Shown in pieces: positions 38,010 through 46,309 of a stretch of 64,000 bases of DNA. Numbering within the stretch: position 1 is the first letter of the stretch; every line of letters starts with the position of its first letter. The stretch spans positions 1 to 64,000 of the forward strand of contig SMNH02000013.1 of assembly GCA_006383075.2 (NCBI GenBank), in the 5' to 3' direction. Made by a program: the position numbers and the translations under genes. This DNA comes from Kordia sp. TARA_039_SRF (GTDB lineage Bacteria; Bacteroidota; Bacteroidia; Flavobacteriales; Flavobacteriaceae). The notes under the pieces are model-generated. The model was not told where the DNA came from. It was given only the letters and a program-made list of their open reading frames with translations, and searched no databases.

Positions 38010-38147
38010 GTAAAATCTTATTCCAATTTATAAGCTATCAAAATGTGTTACGCTAATACCTATTTATGGTTTTGGTAAAGATACCTTGGCGCGTAGTTTA
38101 TACATACAACGTACAATTTAGAAATCAATCAATTAATACTCTTAAAA

Positions 38148-39788
38148 ATGTTAAAATTAAATTTTAAGGACATTATCTACTTACTACTATACGCTATACC
38201 CAATACGGTATTAAGCTTTGCGATAGTTCATATTATAAATAATGTATTATCTGGAAACGAAAACTTTTTAAAAGGACATATGATTATTGTGTTTTTGGCT
38301 ACAATTTTCTACACATACCTTTTAAATGTAATTTTTCAAAAAAAGCTTAACAAGTATACGTTCAAAATTTTATATAAAAATGAGAAAAAATTGTTTGACG
38401 AAATTCTGAAAGCACCATTAAAAACAATTGAAAAATTTGGAACAGAACGATTTTATACAGCTATGGATGATTTGCGCTTATTTTCAGATTTACCTTTCAC
38501 GGTAACGCACACCGTTAGTTCTGTGTTAATGCTGGTACTAGGAGTTATTTATATGTATACACTATCAGTAATTTCTGCAACTATCGTGGTTATACTTATT
38601 GTGCTAGTTGCTGCACTTTATTTCATAGTTATGAACTCTATGTCGTCACAAGTTGCTAAGCTTAGAGAATATAATGATCATTATTATGGTCTTGTAGACG
38701 ACCTCATCTCTGGTTTTAAAGAACTTAAATTAAGTTCCATAAGAAGAAGAAATATTATGAAAAAATATTTAGGTCCCAATAGAGATAAATCGGAAGGATT
38801 AGACTTTAAAATCAATTATATTTTCTTGTCAATCAATATGATTAGTCAATATGGCTTATACTTTGTGATTGCTGCAATCATTTTTGTGTTACCCGCTATG
38901 GGAGTTTTAGAGAGAGAAGATGTAATCGCTTATGTAGTTGTTATCTTATTTATTTCAGGGCCTATCAATAATTTAATCAATTTACAACAAGCCTACACTA
39001 GATTTATGGTAGCTCATGCTAGAATTAAAAGATTTAGAAAAGATTTTCAAATAAATGAAGCTGATACAATAAAAAATGAAACTCCTAAAACAACTCAATT
39101 TGAATCTTTAAGATTTGAAGACATTCACTTTGATTATGAAAATAAAAACAATGAAAAAGTTTTTGGATTGGGACCAGTTAATTTTGAAATCAAAAAAGGA
39201 GAAGTATTATTTATTGTAGGAGGAAACGGCTCAGGAAAAAGTACCTTTATAAATGTACTTACAGGTCTTTACAAGCCAAGTAAAGGTCAAATTTATATTA
39301 ATGGTACTGTTACTGAAAATCTCAACGAAGACCTTGAAGAGTCTTATGCAGCAGTCTTTACAAATAATTACAGATTTGAAAATAATTACGACGATTATGT
39401 CCTTGAAGGAAATGAAGAATATATGGATTTATTAAAAACCATGGAGCTTCATAAAATAGTAACAGATGATAAAGATGAATCGGCACGTAGAAACTTCTCA
39501 AAGGGACAAGGAAAACGAATGTCAATGATATTTGCTCTATTAGAGAAAAAACCGATTCTAATTTTAGATGAATGGGCAGCAGATCAAGATCCACACTTTA
39601 GAAAGTATTTCTATGAAGTATTAATTCCTAGACTCAAAAGTGAAGGAAAGACAATTATAGCAGTGACACATGATGATGCTTATTTCCATGAGGCTGACAG
39701 AATTATAAAGTTTGACTATGGTAAAGTTGTCAAAGACGTTCATGTAACTAAGAGCTTAAACTTAGCGCAAAGTTTATGGGCAGAATAG
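38148..39788 (+). CDS. SyrD/PvdE-type cyclic-peptide export ABC transporter
   Basis: 546 residues: an N-terminal membrane domain with about six hydrophobic segments (e.g. 10-33, 44-63, 119-139, 142-163, 230-250, 257-275) fused to one ATPase domain. Walker A GGNGSGKST is at 358-366, the signature is NFSKGQGKR (449-457) and Walker B runs into DEWAADQDP (474-482), a run typical of SyrD/PvdE half-transporters that export NRPS lipopeptides or siderophore precursors. The protein should dimerise in the inner membrane. Its presence supports an exported non-ribosomal product. It lacks a C39 peptidase domain, so it is not an obvious exporter for the GG-leader peptides. Confidence 0.87.
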   Translation: MLKLNFKDIIYLLLYAIPNTVLSFAIVHIINNVLSGNENFLKGHMIIVFLATIFYTYLLNVIFQKKLNKYTFKILYKNEKKLFDEILKAPLKTIEKFGTERFYTAMDDLRLFSDLPFTVTHTVSSVLMLVLGVIYMYTLSVISATIVVILIVLVAALYFIVMNSMSSQVAKLREYNDHYYGLVDDLISGFKELKLSSIRRRNIMKKYLGPNRDKSEGLDFKINYIFLSINMISQYGLYFVIAAIIFVLPAMGVLEREDVIAYVVVILFISGPINNLINLQQAYTRFMVAHARIKRFRKDFQINEADTIKNETPKTTQFESLRFEDIHFDYENKNNEKVFGLGPVNFEIKKGEVLFIVGGNGSGKSTFINVLTGLYKPSKGQIYINGTVTENLNEDLEESYAAVFTNNYRFENNYDDYVLEGNEEYMDLLKTMELHKIVTDDKDESARRNFSKGQGKRMSMIFALLEKKPILILDEWAADQDPHFRKYFYEVLIPRLKSEGKTIIAVTHDDAYFHEADRIIKFDYGKVVKDVHVTKSLNLAQSLWAE

Positions 39789-39868
39789 TGTTTTGTATAA
39801 CTATACTAACACAAGAAAAAATATCTCAAACAACTTTCTAAACTTCTTAGAAAACCAAAGCGATTGAT

Positions 39869-41197
39869 ATGAAAATATTAAAATTTGGAGGCACATCTGT
39901 GGGATCTGTGAAAGGCTTACTGAAGATAAGTGAAATCATTTCTCAGACTTCTGGTCGTAAAATTATAGTTTGTTCTGCGATGTCAGGCGTCACAGATATC
40001 TTATTGAACTTAACCAAGCATGTAAAGGCACGTGATGAATTGTCTATTTCAAGATGTATAGATACATTAAGACAAAGGCATTTATCGGTCATACAATCGT
40101 TGTTTAGTCAAGAAGATGTAAAGTTACAAATGAAAGATTTTATTTCAGAGTCTCTCAATTGTATTCTAAAACTATCTAAGCAAACATATTCAGAAGATAT
40201 AGAGTGTGAAATTATAACGTATGGAGAGCGCTTATTAACTCAAATTTATACCACATACTTAAATTCAATAGGAATAAAGAATGTACTACTTGATGTTAGA
40301 GAATTCATGCAAGTAGACAAAGTTCATGCGCCCGATATAGCTATTATATCTGAAAAACTCATATCTATTTTAGAAAAAAATAAGGAAGTTGATTTATTCA
40401 TTACACAAGGCTTTATTCGTATGACCAGTAATGGAGAATTACGACATTTGCAACGAGGTGGCAGTGATTATAGTGCTACTTTAATTGGTGCTGCCTTAGG
40501 AGTAGAAGAAGTGCAAATATGGTCCGACGTAGATGGCTTTCACAATTGCGACCCTAGAACAGTAAGTAGTTCTTTTCCAATTCCTTGCTTGTCATATGAT
40601 GAAGCAGCTGAATTAGCTTATTTCGGAGCGAAAATATTGCATCCTAGAACCGTGTTTCCTGTTAAGAAGCTTAAAATTCCGTTGCGGTTAAAGGATACTT
40701 ACAAAAGTGAACTTCAAGGCACAACTATTTCTAATAAGGTTATATTTTCTGGAAGAAAAGCAATTGCTATTAAAGATAATTTATTAGTGTTAAGAATGAC
40801 TTTTGCAACAAGCGATTCAATGAAGAATATGACAGCTAAAGTCTTTGATGAATTAAAAAAGAAACATATTGCTATATACTTTTCTCATACAGAAGACAAC
40901 TTCATAGAAGTAGTTGTTCCGCAAGCATCTCGTATTTACGAAACATTAGATGTATTGGAAACAATGGCAAGTATCAATTTTAAAAAAGATGTAAGTATTG
41001 TATGTGTGGTAGGCTACGATCAAGATTATAGTAAAATATCAAATCAAAAGGAAATACATAGCAAATGCTACATAAACAATGTAATTAGAAGTGAACATGA
41101 TATGCTGAGCACGAGGTTATTAATCAATTCGGCTGATAAAGAAAAAATGTTGTTCCAATTGAATGAATTTCTATTCCCAGAAAAAATCACTTTATAA
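39869..41197 (+). CDS. Aspartokinase (cluster-dedicated copy)
   Basis: 442 residues. KFGGTSVGS at 5-13 and the RGGSDYSATLIG motif mark an aspartate kinase; the region after about 300 has two diverged ACT-like repeats. It phosphorylates aspartate on the way to aspartate 4-semialdehyde, the substrate of the EctB-like aminotransferase at 3133. A monofunctional kinase in an NRPS cluster suggests a feedback-resistant supply for Dab, similar to the dedicated aspartokinase in some ectoine operons. Aspartate-semialdehyde dehydrogenase is not in the window and would be supplied by the housekeeping enzyme. Regulatory properties are inferred. Confidence 0.85.
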   Translation: MKILKFGGTSVGSVKGLLKISEIISQTSGRKIIVCSAMSGVTDILLNLTKHVKARDELSISRCIDTLRQRHLSVIQSLFSQEDVKLQMKDFISESLNCILKLSKQTYSEDIECEIITYGERLLTQIYTTYLNSIGIKNVLLDVREFMQVDKVHAPDIAIISEKLISILEKNKEVDLFITQGFIRMTSNGELRHLQRGGSDYSATLIGAALGVEEVQIWSDVDGFHNCDPRTVSSSFPIPCLSYDEAAELAYFGAKILHPRTVFPVKKLKIPLRLKDTYKSELQGTTISNKVIFSGRKAIAIKDNLLVLRMTFATSDSMKNMTAKVFDELKKKHIAIYFSHTEDNFIEVVVPQASRIYETLDVLETMASINFKKDVSIVCVVGYDQDYSKISNQKEIHSKCYINNVIRSEHDMLSTRLLINSADKEKMLFQLNEFLFPEKITL

Positions 41198-41232
41198 AAA
41201 TTAAATCCATAATCAATTAAACTTTATAAACC

Positions 41233-41394
41233 ATGAAAAAAAGTAGAAAAACAAAATTAAGTTTTGCAAAACAAGTTGTTTCAAAATTTACTACGGACAA
41301 CGTAAAAGGAGGAGCAACGCAGAGTGACCAGCAAGCAACGGGATGTAACACAAACTGCCCGAACAGTGAAAAATGTCAAATACGTAATGAATAA
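41233..41394 (+). CDS. GG-leader Cys-containing peptide precursor 1 of tandem trio
   Basis: 53 residues: leader of 27 residues ending in KGG (25-27), with the FAKQVVSKF helix-like segment, then a 26-residue core with Cys at 38, 42 and 48 and several Thr/Ser/Asn. It starts 36 bp after the aspartokinase stop. The leader is nearly identical in pattern to the two following peptides and to the peptide at 5211. It matches the Bacteroidetes GG-leader natural-product precursor type. A weak point is that no modification enzyme or dedicated peptidase is recognised nearby. Confidence 0.68.
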   Translation: MKKSRKTKLSFAKQVVSKFTTDNVKGGATQSDQQATGCNTNCPNSEKCQIRNE

Positions 41395-41405
41395 TTTTTG
41401 CACTC

Positions 41406-41567
41406 ATGAAAACAAATAAAAAGGCAAATCTAAAGTTTGCAAAACAAACCATTTCATCATTTACAACAAACAATGTAAAAGGTGGTGCAGCAGCAGGCAC
41501 TCAAAGTAATCAACAAAAAACGGGTTGCCAAACAAATTGTACCGCTTGGAAAACAACAAGAAACTAA
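41406..41567 (+). CDS. GG-leader Cys-containing peptide precursor 2 of tandem trio
   Basis: 53 residues, 11 bp after the first peptide. The leader closely repeats copy 1 (FAKQTISSF, NNVKGG at 22-27) while the core differs; Cys at 41 and 45 in the TGCQTNC motif correspond to TGCNTNC of copy 1. The conserved leader with a diversified core is the usual signature of a multi-precursor RiPP set. Confidence 0.68.
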   Translation: MKTNKKANLKFAKQTISSFTTNNVKGGAAAGTQSNQQKTGCQTNCTAWKTTRN

Positions 41568-41579
41568 GATTATATTATC

Positions 41580-41744
41580 ATGAAGACAAACAAAAAAGCA
41601 ATATTAGTGATTAATAAAAAAGTAATCTCAAAATTACAACAAGGACAAATAAATGGAGGAGCAAAAGCACCTATAAACCCTTTAAAGACAAAGGTCTGTG
41701 CTTCTCGTGCCAAAACTAATTGTGATAGCTGTCTTATACATTAA
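41580..41744 (+). CDS. GG-leader Cys-containing peptide precursor 3 of tandem trio
   Basis: 54 residues, 12 bp after the second peptide. The leader is more diverged (INKKVISKL, INGG at 24-27) but again exactly 27 residues. The core has Cys at 40, 48 and 51 and a C-terminal CLIH. The first six residues (MKTNKK) equal those of copy 2. An 83-bp gap separates it from the next NRPS gene. Confidence 0.65.
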   Translation: MKTNKKAILVINKKVISKLQQGQINGGAKAPINPLKTKVCASRAKTNCDSCLIH

Positions 41745-41827
41745 TTTAGAGTATTGTAATATTTAATCAACTATTTTATCCTTGCTTTGTTTTTTATATT
41801 CATTTATTCGGCATTAGTTATAAACTT

Positions 41828-44800
41828 ATGAAACTAACACTTCCTCAACAAGACATATATTTCGAACAATTGTTGTACACAGAAGATCCTATTTACAATA
41901 TTGGAGCAGCTATTTCAATTAAAGGAAATATATCATATGATATTCTCAATAAGGCTTACACTGCGTTGATAGACCAACATGATGCTTATAGAAGTATTGT
42001 GGTAACAAACACGCAAGGGGCTACCATTGAAATGTTGCACGAGCATACTTCGCAATTGGGTTATGAAGATTTTTCAGCTGAAACTTCTCCAAAAGAGAAA
42101 GCAGCAGCGTTTATGAAGCATACTTTTCAACAGGTATTTCGTTTTGAAGATAAAACGCTCTTGCACAAATTTATTTTGATTAAAGTTGAGGAATCATTCC
42201 ATTATTTATTCTCTATGTACCATCATATTATCACCGATGGTTGGGGAACTTCTTTAATGTTTCAGCGTTTAGTAAAAAATTATAATGAACTAGCTAACGA
42301 AGAAAAAATTAGTTCAGAATATCCTTATTCCTATCAAGACTTTGCAATTGATGATGAGAAATATGTAACATCGGAAGATTTTCAAAAGGATAAATTATAC
42401 TGGAAAGAAAAGTTTAAAAATCTGCCAGACCGCTTCTTACATACCATAAAATATGATGGTAAAAAAAACAAGAGCAGCAGAAAAGAATTGCTCATTAAAC
42501 GCTCAATGTATAATGAATTAGAGCAATTGGCGAAAGAAACTAGAAGTTCTACATTTCACATTATTTTAGCCGTATTATATCTGTATTTCGGTAGAAAACA
42601 TCAAGTTAATGAACTGGCAATAGGATTACCCGTATTGAATAGAAGCAAGTCCATTTTTAAAAAGACAGTAGGATTGTTCATGGGGGTTTCACCATTGCGA
42701 ATTGAATTGGATTTTGAAACAGCATTTACGGATTTAATTCTACAAATAAAACAACAACTTCGTCAAGACTACCGTCATCAACGTTTTCCTCTAGGGAAAT
42801 TAATTCACGAATTAGAACTTTTTGAAGATAAAGATAGACTCTTTAATATTACGCTTTCGTATGAAAAACAAAACTATGCAGACCATTTTAAGGATACGGT
42901 AACCAAAGTGGTTCCAATGACGCATGAATCTGAACGCGTTGCATTGGCATTATACATTAGAGAGTTTGACACTACGGAAGATGTAAAAATAGATTTTGAT
43001 TATAATCTTAACTATTTCGATGCTGATAGTATTGAAAAAGTAGTACAACATTTTGAATTACTACTGCATGAAGTTGCAAAAGATCACACAAAAAAGTTAA
43101 AAACATATACATACATAACTCCTGCAGAGCAAAAGAAACTTCTTGAAACGTTCAATCAAACAAAATTTGAAATTCCTAAAAAAACGGTATGTGCTTTATA
43201 TGAAGAACAAGCAAATAACAACGCAAACCAATTTGCTGTAATTGATCAGCATAAAGCTTATACTTACAAGGCATTACAAGAAAAGTCGAATCAAATTGCC
43301 AATTATATACGAGAACATTTTTCTAAAGTTTCAAAATCACCAATTGCAGTATTAATGAATCGTTCTGCAGATTTAATAGCAGTATTACTGGGAATATTGA
43401 AGAGTGGTCATTCTTACATTCCGTTAGATCCTACGTTTCCTGTGGAGCGTTTACAATATATAATGCAGCATAGTGAAGTTTCTTTCTTGTTTGGAGATGC
43501 TGTTTATAAAAATCTTTTGAACAACCATAGCGGATTTGTAAATGTTTCAGAAGTGGTTGCGAATGAAGCTTTATCTACTCAAGATGTGGATAATTCAACT
43601 CAAGAGTCTGATGCGTATATTATTTATACTTCAGGATCAACAGGAAATCCAAAAGGAGTGAAAATAGCGCACAATTCATTAGTAAACTTTCTTAAAAGTA
43701 TTCAACACAAACAAAAAATAACCTCTGAAGATATCCTATATTCAGTCACAACACAATCTTTTGATATTTCTATTCTTGAATTTTTCTTACCAATTACTGT
43801 GGGAGGTTCTGTGTACATAGCTAACAAGAAGACGCTTTCTGATCCTTTCAAAACCATAGAGGAAATTGAAAAGATGAAACCAACAGTGATGCAGGCTACA
43901 CCTAGTTTTTATCAAATGTTGTTCAATGCTGGTTGGAAAGGAGATAAGAAACTTAAAATATTGTGTGGAGGTGATTTGTTGAATCAAGCATTAGCATCAC
44001 AGCTGTTAGAAAACTCTAAAGAAGTTTGGAATATGTACGGTCCAACAGAAACAACAATATGGTCTAGCACTAAACAAATAAAAACTCCAAAAGACGCTTC
44101 AAATATTGGAAGTCCAATCTTTAATACACAATTATACGTATTAGATCGGTATAAAAAATTAGTACCGCAAGGCGTACAAGGAGATATTTACATAAGTGGA
44201 GATGGATTAGCCACAGGATACTTAAAAGATTTGGACTTAACCAATCGTAAATTCACAAAGCATCCATTTCTAAAAAATAAAAAAATATATCATACAGGCG
44301 ATATTGGAAAGTGGAATGAAAATGGAGAGATTTTATTTTTAGGTAGAAACGATTATCAGGTGAAAATTAGAGGATATCGCATTGAACTTGGAGAAATTGA
44401 AGCAGCACTTAATGCATGTGATGAGATAAAAACAAGCACTGTAATTGCTAAAAAAGAAGAAGTGCAAGAAGCATTTTTAATAGCGTATGTTATACCAGAA
44501 CACGAAGCAATAGACACACATAAAATAATGGAAGAATTGCATACAAAACTTCCGCAATACATGATTCCAAACTTTATAGAAACTTTGGAAGCTTTTCCTT
44601 TAACTCCAAATAAAAAAATTGATAGAAAAAAACTATCAGAAATGAATATTCATACACTTTCCAGTACGGATACGTTTGAAAAGCCACTTACAAATATAGA
44701 AATTAAGATAAGTGACTTATTTAAAAATGTATTGGCTATAGAAAAAGAAATAAGTAATACGGATAATTTCTTTGCTCTAGGAGGACATTCGCTAAATGCT

Positions 44801-46267
44801 GTACGGCTTATAAGCCTAATTGAACGTGAGTTCTATTGCCGTCTTTCTCTAAAAAATATTTTTGAAGCGCCAAGTGTAAAAGCTTTAGCTACATTATTAG
44901 AAAGTGGGAAAATTGAAAAAACAAAACCAATAGTTCCGATAGCAGAACAATCAGATTATCCAATTACGGCATCACAATATGCCTTGTGGCTTGCTGCTTT
45001 AAGCCCTGAGAAATCCATTGCATATAATATGTTTGCGGCTTTTAAAATAACTGGCGTAGTTCAAAGAGAATTATTAGAAAAGGCATTAGTCAAAATTATT
45101 AATCGTCATGAAATTCTTAGAACAAATTTCCTTGAAGTTGATGGATTACCAAGACAAAAAATCACTCATAAAGCAATCAATACATTCCATCTTGACGAAT
45201 TAGAAGTTGAAGATGAAAATATTGAAGATGCTATTGTAGCATACGCTTGTCGCGAGTTCGACTTAGCAAATGAACTCTTAGTAAGGTTAGGAGTGCTTAA
45301 AACTACAAGTGGCGATTCATATATGGTTTTTTCAACACATCATATCATTATGGATGGATGGTCTTTAGAGGTACTTATAAATGAACTGGCTAAGTATTAC
45401 AAAGCTCTAACTGTAAACGGAAACTCTAAAGAAGAAAAGTTGCCATTTCAATTTAAAGATTATGTGACTTGGTTAGCAGAGGAAGAGCGAGTAAACACAA
45501 AATCAAACCAAGAATTTTGGAGCACATATTTACAATCGTATCAATGGAAGAACCTCATTAAATTTGACACGATAGAGGAAGAACAATCTCAAACTGTGGC
45601 CATGTACTATTTCGCTTGGGATACAATAGTTTTAAACGATTTAATTGCTTGTGGAGTTCGACATAATACAACACTACATACTTTGCTAATTACAGCCTTC
45701 AATGTGTTAATCCATAAAATGTATCAACATGAAGATATCTGTATTGCAACAGTAAACTCAGGGAGAAATTTCTCAGATTCACATTCGCAAATGGGAATGT
45801 TTGTAAAAACGTTGCCATTACGTTCCAAGATTTCAGGATCGCAAACATTTTTAGACATCGTACATGCAACACATCAAAATTTACTATTGCTGGATACACA
45901 TCAAAATATGCCAGCTGAGGTACATAATAAATTACGATTTGAAATATTGATGGTTTTACAAAATACTAAGTTCAATTACGATACTATTGACTTGCATGAA
46001 GAATTACAACTCAATGCACATCCAATAAAGTCTACCTACAATAGACTTCCTTTACTTATAGATTTCCATAAAAAGCATACTGAGTTATCAGGTACTGTAA
46101 ATTATGATACTAGTAAATACGAAAAAGAAACGCTTGAATTGATATTTACGAAATACAAAAAAGTAATTGATCAAATTATAGAGCAACCAACAATTCAAAT
46201 AAACGCTATTGATATTGATTTGCCTTTTGAGAAGGAAGAAGCAATAGAAATAGATTTTAACTTTTAA
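41828..46267 (+). CDS. NRPS: C-A(Gly-like)-T-C
   Basis: 1479 residues. The N-terminal C domain starts almost at residue 1 without a docking segment and has HHIITDG (132-138). The A domain (YTSGSTG from 600) has a hand-read pocket D-I-L-Q-I-C-M-I-W, close to glycine codes (DILQLGLIW). T has Ser988 in GGHSLN. A final C domain has HHIIMDG (1171-1177), and the protein stops after it. Like the protein at 20972 it ends in a C domain and therefore needs an A-T partner in trans; the only NRPS here that begins with an A domain is the one at 25551. Its place after the peptide genes separates it from the other NRPS genes by about 8.6 kb. Confidence 0.88.
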   Translation: MKLTLPQQDIYFEQLLYTEDPIYNIGAAISIKGNISYDILNKAYTALIDQHDAYRSIVVTNTQGATIEMLHEHTSQLGYEDFSAETSPKEKAAAFMKHTFQQVFRFEDKTLLHKFILIKVEESFHYLFSMYHHIITDGWGTSLMFQRLVKNYNELANEEKISSEYPYSYQDFAIDDEKYVTSEDFQKDKLYWKEKFKNLPDRFLHTIKYDGKKNKSSRKELLIKRSMYNELEQLAKETRSSTFHIILAVLYLYFGRKHQVNELAIGLPVLNRSKSIFKKTVGLFMGVSPLRIELDFETAFTDLILQIKQQLRQDYRHQRFPLGKLIHELELFEDKDRLFNITLSYEKQNYADHFKDTVTKVVPMTHESERVALALYIREFDTTEDVKIDFDYNLNYFDADSIEKVVQHFELLLHEVAKDHTKKLKTYTYITPAEQKKLLETFNQTKFEIPKKTVCALYEEQANNNANQFAVIDQHKAYTYKALQEKSNQIANYIREHFSKVSKSPIAVLMNRSADLIAVLLGILKSGHSYIPLDPTFPVERLQYIMQHSEVSFLFGDAVYKNLLNNHSGFVNVSEVVANEALSTQDVDNSTQESDAYIIYTSGSTGNPKGVKIAHNSLVNFLKSIQHKQKITSEDILYSVTTQSFDISILEFFLPITVGGSVYIANKKTLSDPFKTIEEIEKMKPTVMQATPSFYQMLFNAGWKGDKKLKILCGGDLLNQALASQLLENSKEVWNMYGPTETTIWSSTKQIKTPKDASNIGSPIFNTQLYVLDRYKKLVPQGVQGDIYISGDGLATGYLKDLDLTNRKFTKHPFLKNKKIYHTGDIGKWNENGEILFLGRNDYQVKIRGYRIELGEIEAALNACDEIKTSTVIAKKEEVQEAFLIAYVIPEHEAIDTHKIMEELHTKLPQYMIPNFIETLEAFPLTPNKKIDRKKLSEMNIHTLSSTDTFEKPLTNIEIKISDLFKNVLAIEKEISNTDNFFALGGHSLNAVRLISLIEREFYCRLSLKNIFEAPSVKALATLLESGKIEKTKPIVPIAEQSDYPITASQYALWLAALSPEKSIAYNMFAAFKITGVVQRELLEKALVKIINRHEILRTNFLEVDGLPRQKITHKAINTFHLDELEVEDENIEDAIVAYACREFDLANELLVRLGVLKTTSGDSYMVFSTHHIIMDGWSLEVLINELAKYYKALTVNGNSKEEKLPFQFKDYVTWLAEEERVNTKSNQEFWSTYLQSYQWKNLIKFDTIEEEQSQTVAMYYFAWDTIVLNDLIACGVRHNTTLHTLLITAFNVLIHKMYQHEDICIATVNSGRNFSDSHSQMGMFVKTLPLRSKISGSQTFLDIVHATHQNLLLLDTHQNMPAEVHNKLRFEILMVLQNTKFNYDTIDLHEELQLNAHPIKSTYNRLPLLIDFHKKHTELSGTVNYDTSKYEKETLELIFTKYKKVIDQIIEQPTIQINAIDIDLPFEKEEAIEIDFNF

Positions 46268-46309
46268 AACATCAATTAAAAACAATTTAATCTTATTAAT
46301 CTTAGAATT

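Noticed and set aside
37838-38056. Short + strand reading frame overlapping the thioesterase end
   Set aside because: It lies in another frame of the thioesterase gene and the following hairpin; no motif or plausible start context.
39253-39435. Short + strand frame inside the ABC transporter
   Set aside because: Out-of-frame shadow of the ATPase domain, which is clearly coding in the main frame.
38148-39788. Peptidase-containing (C39) exporter for the GG-leader peptides
   Set aside because: There is no N-terminal C39 domain; the Walker B context DEWAADQDP fits SyrD/PvdE transporters.
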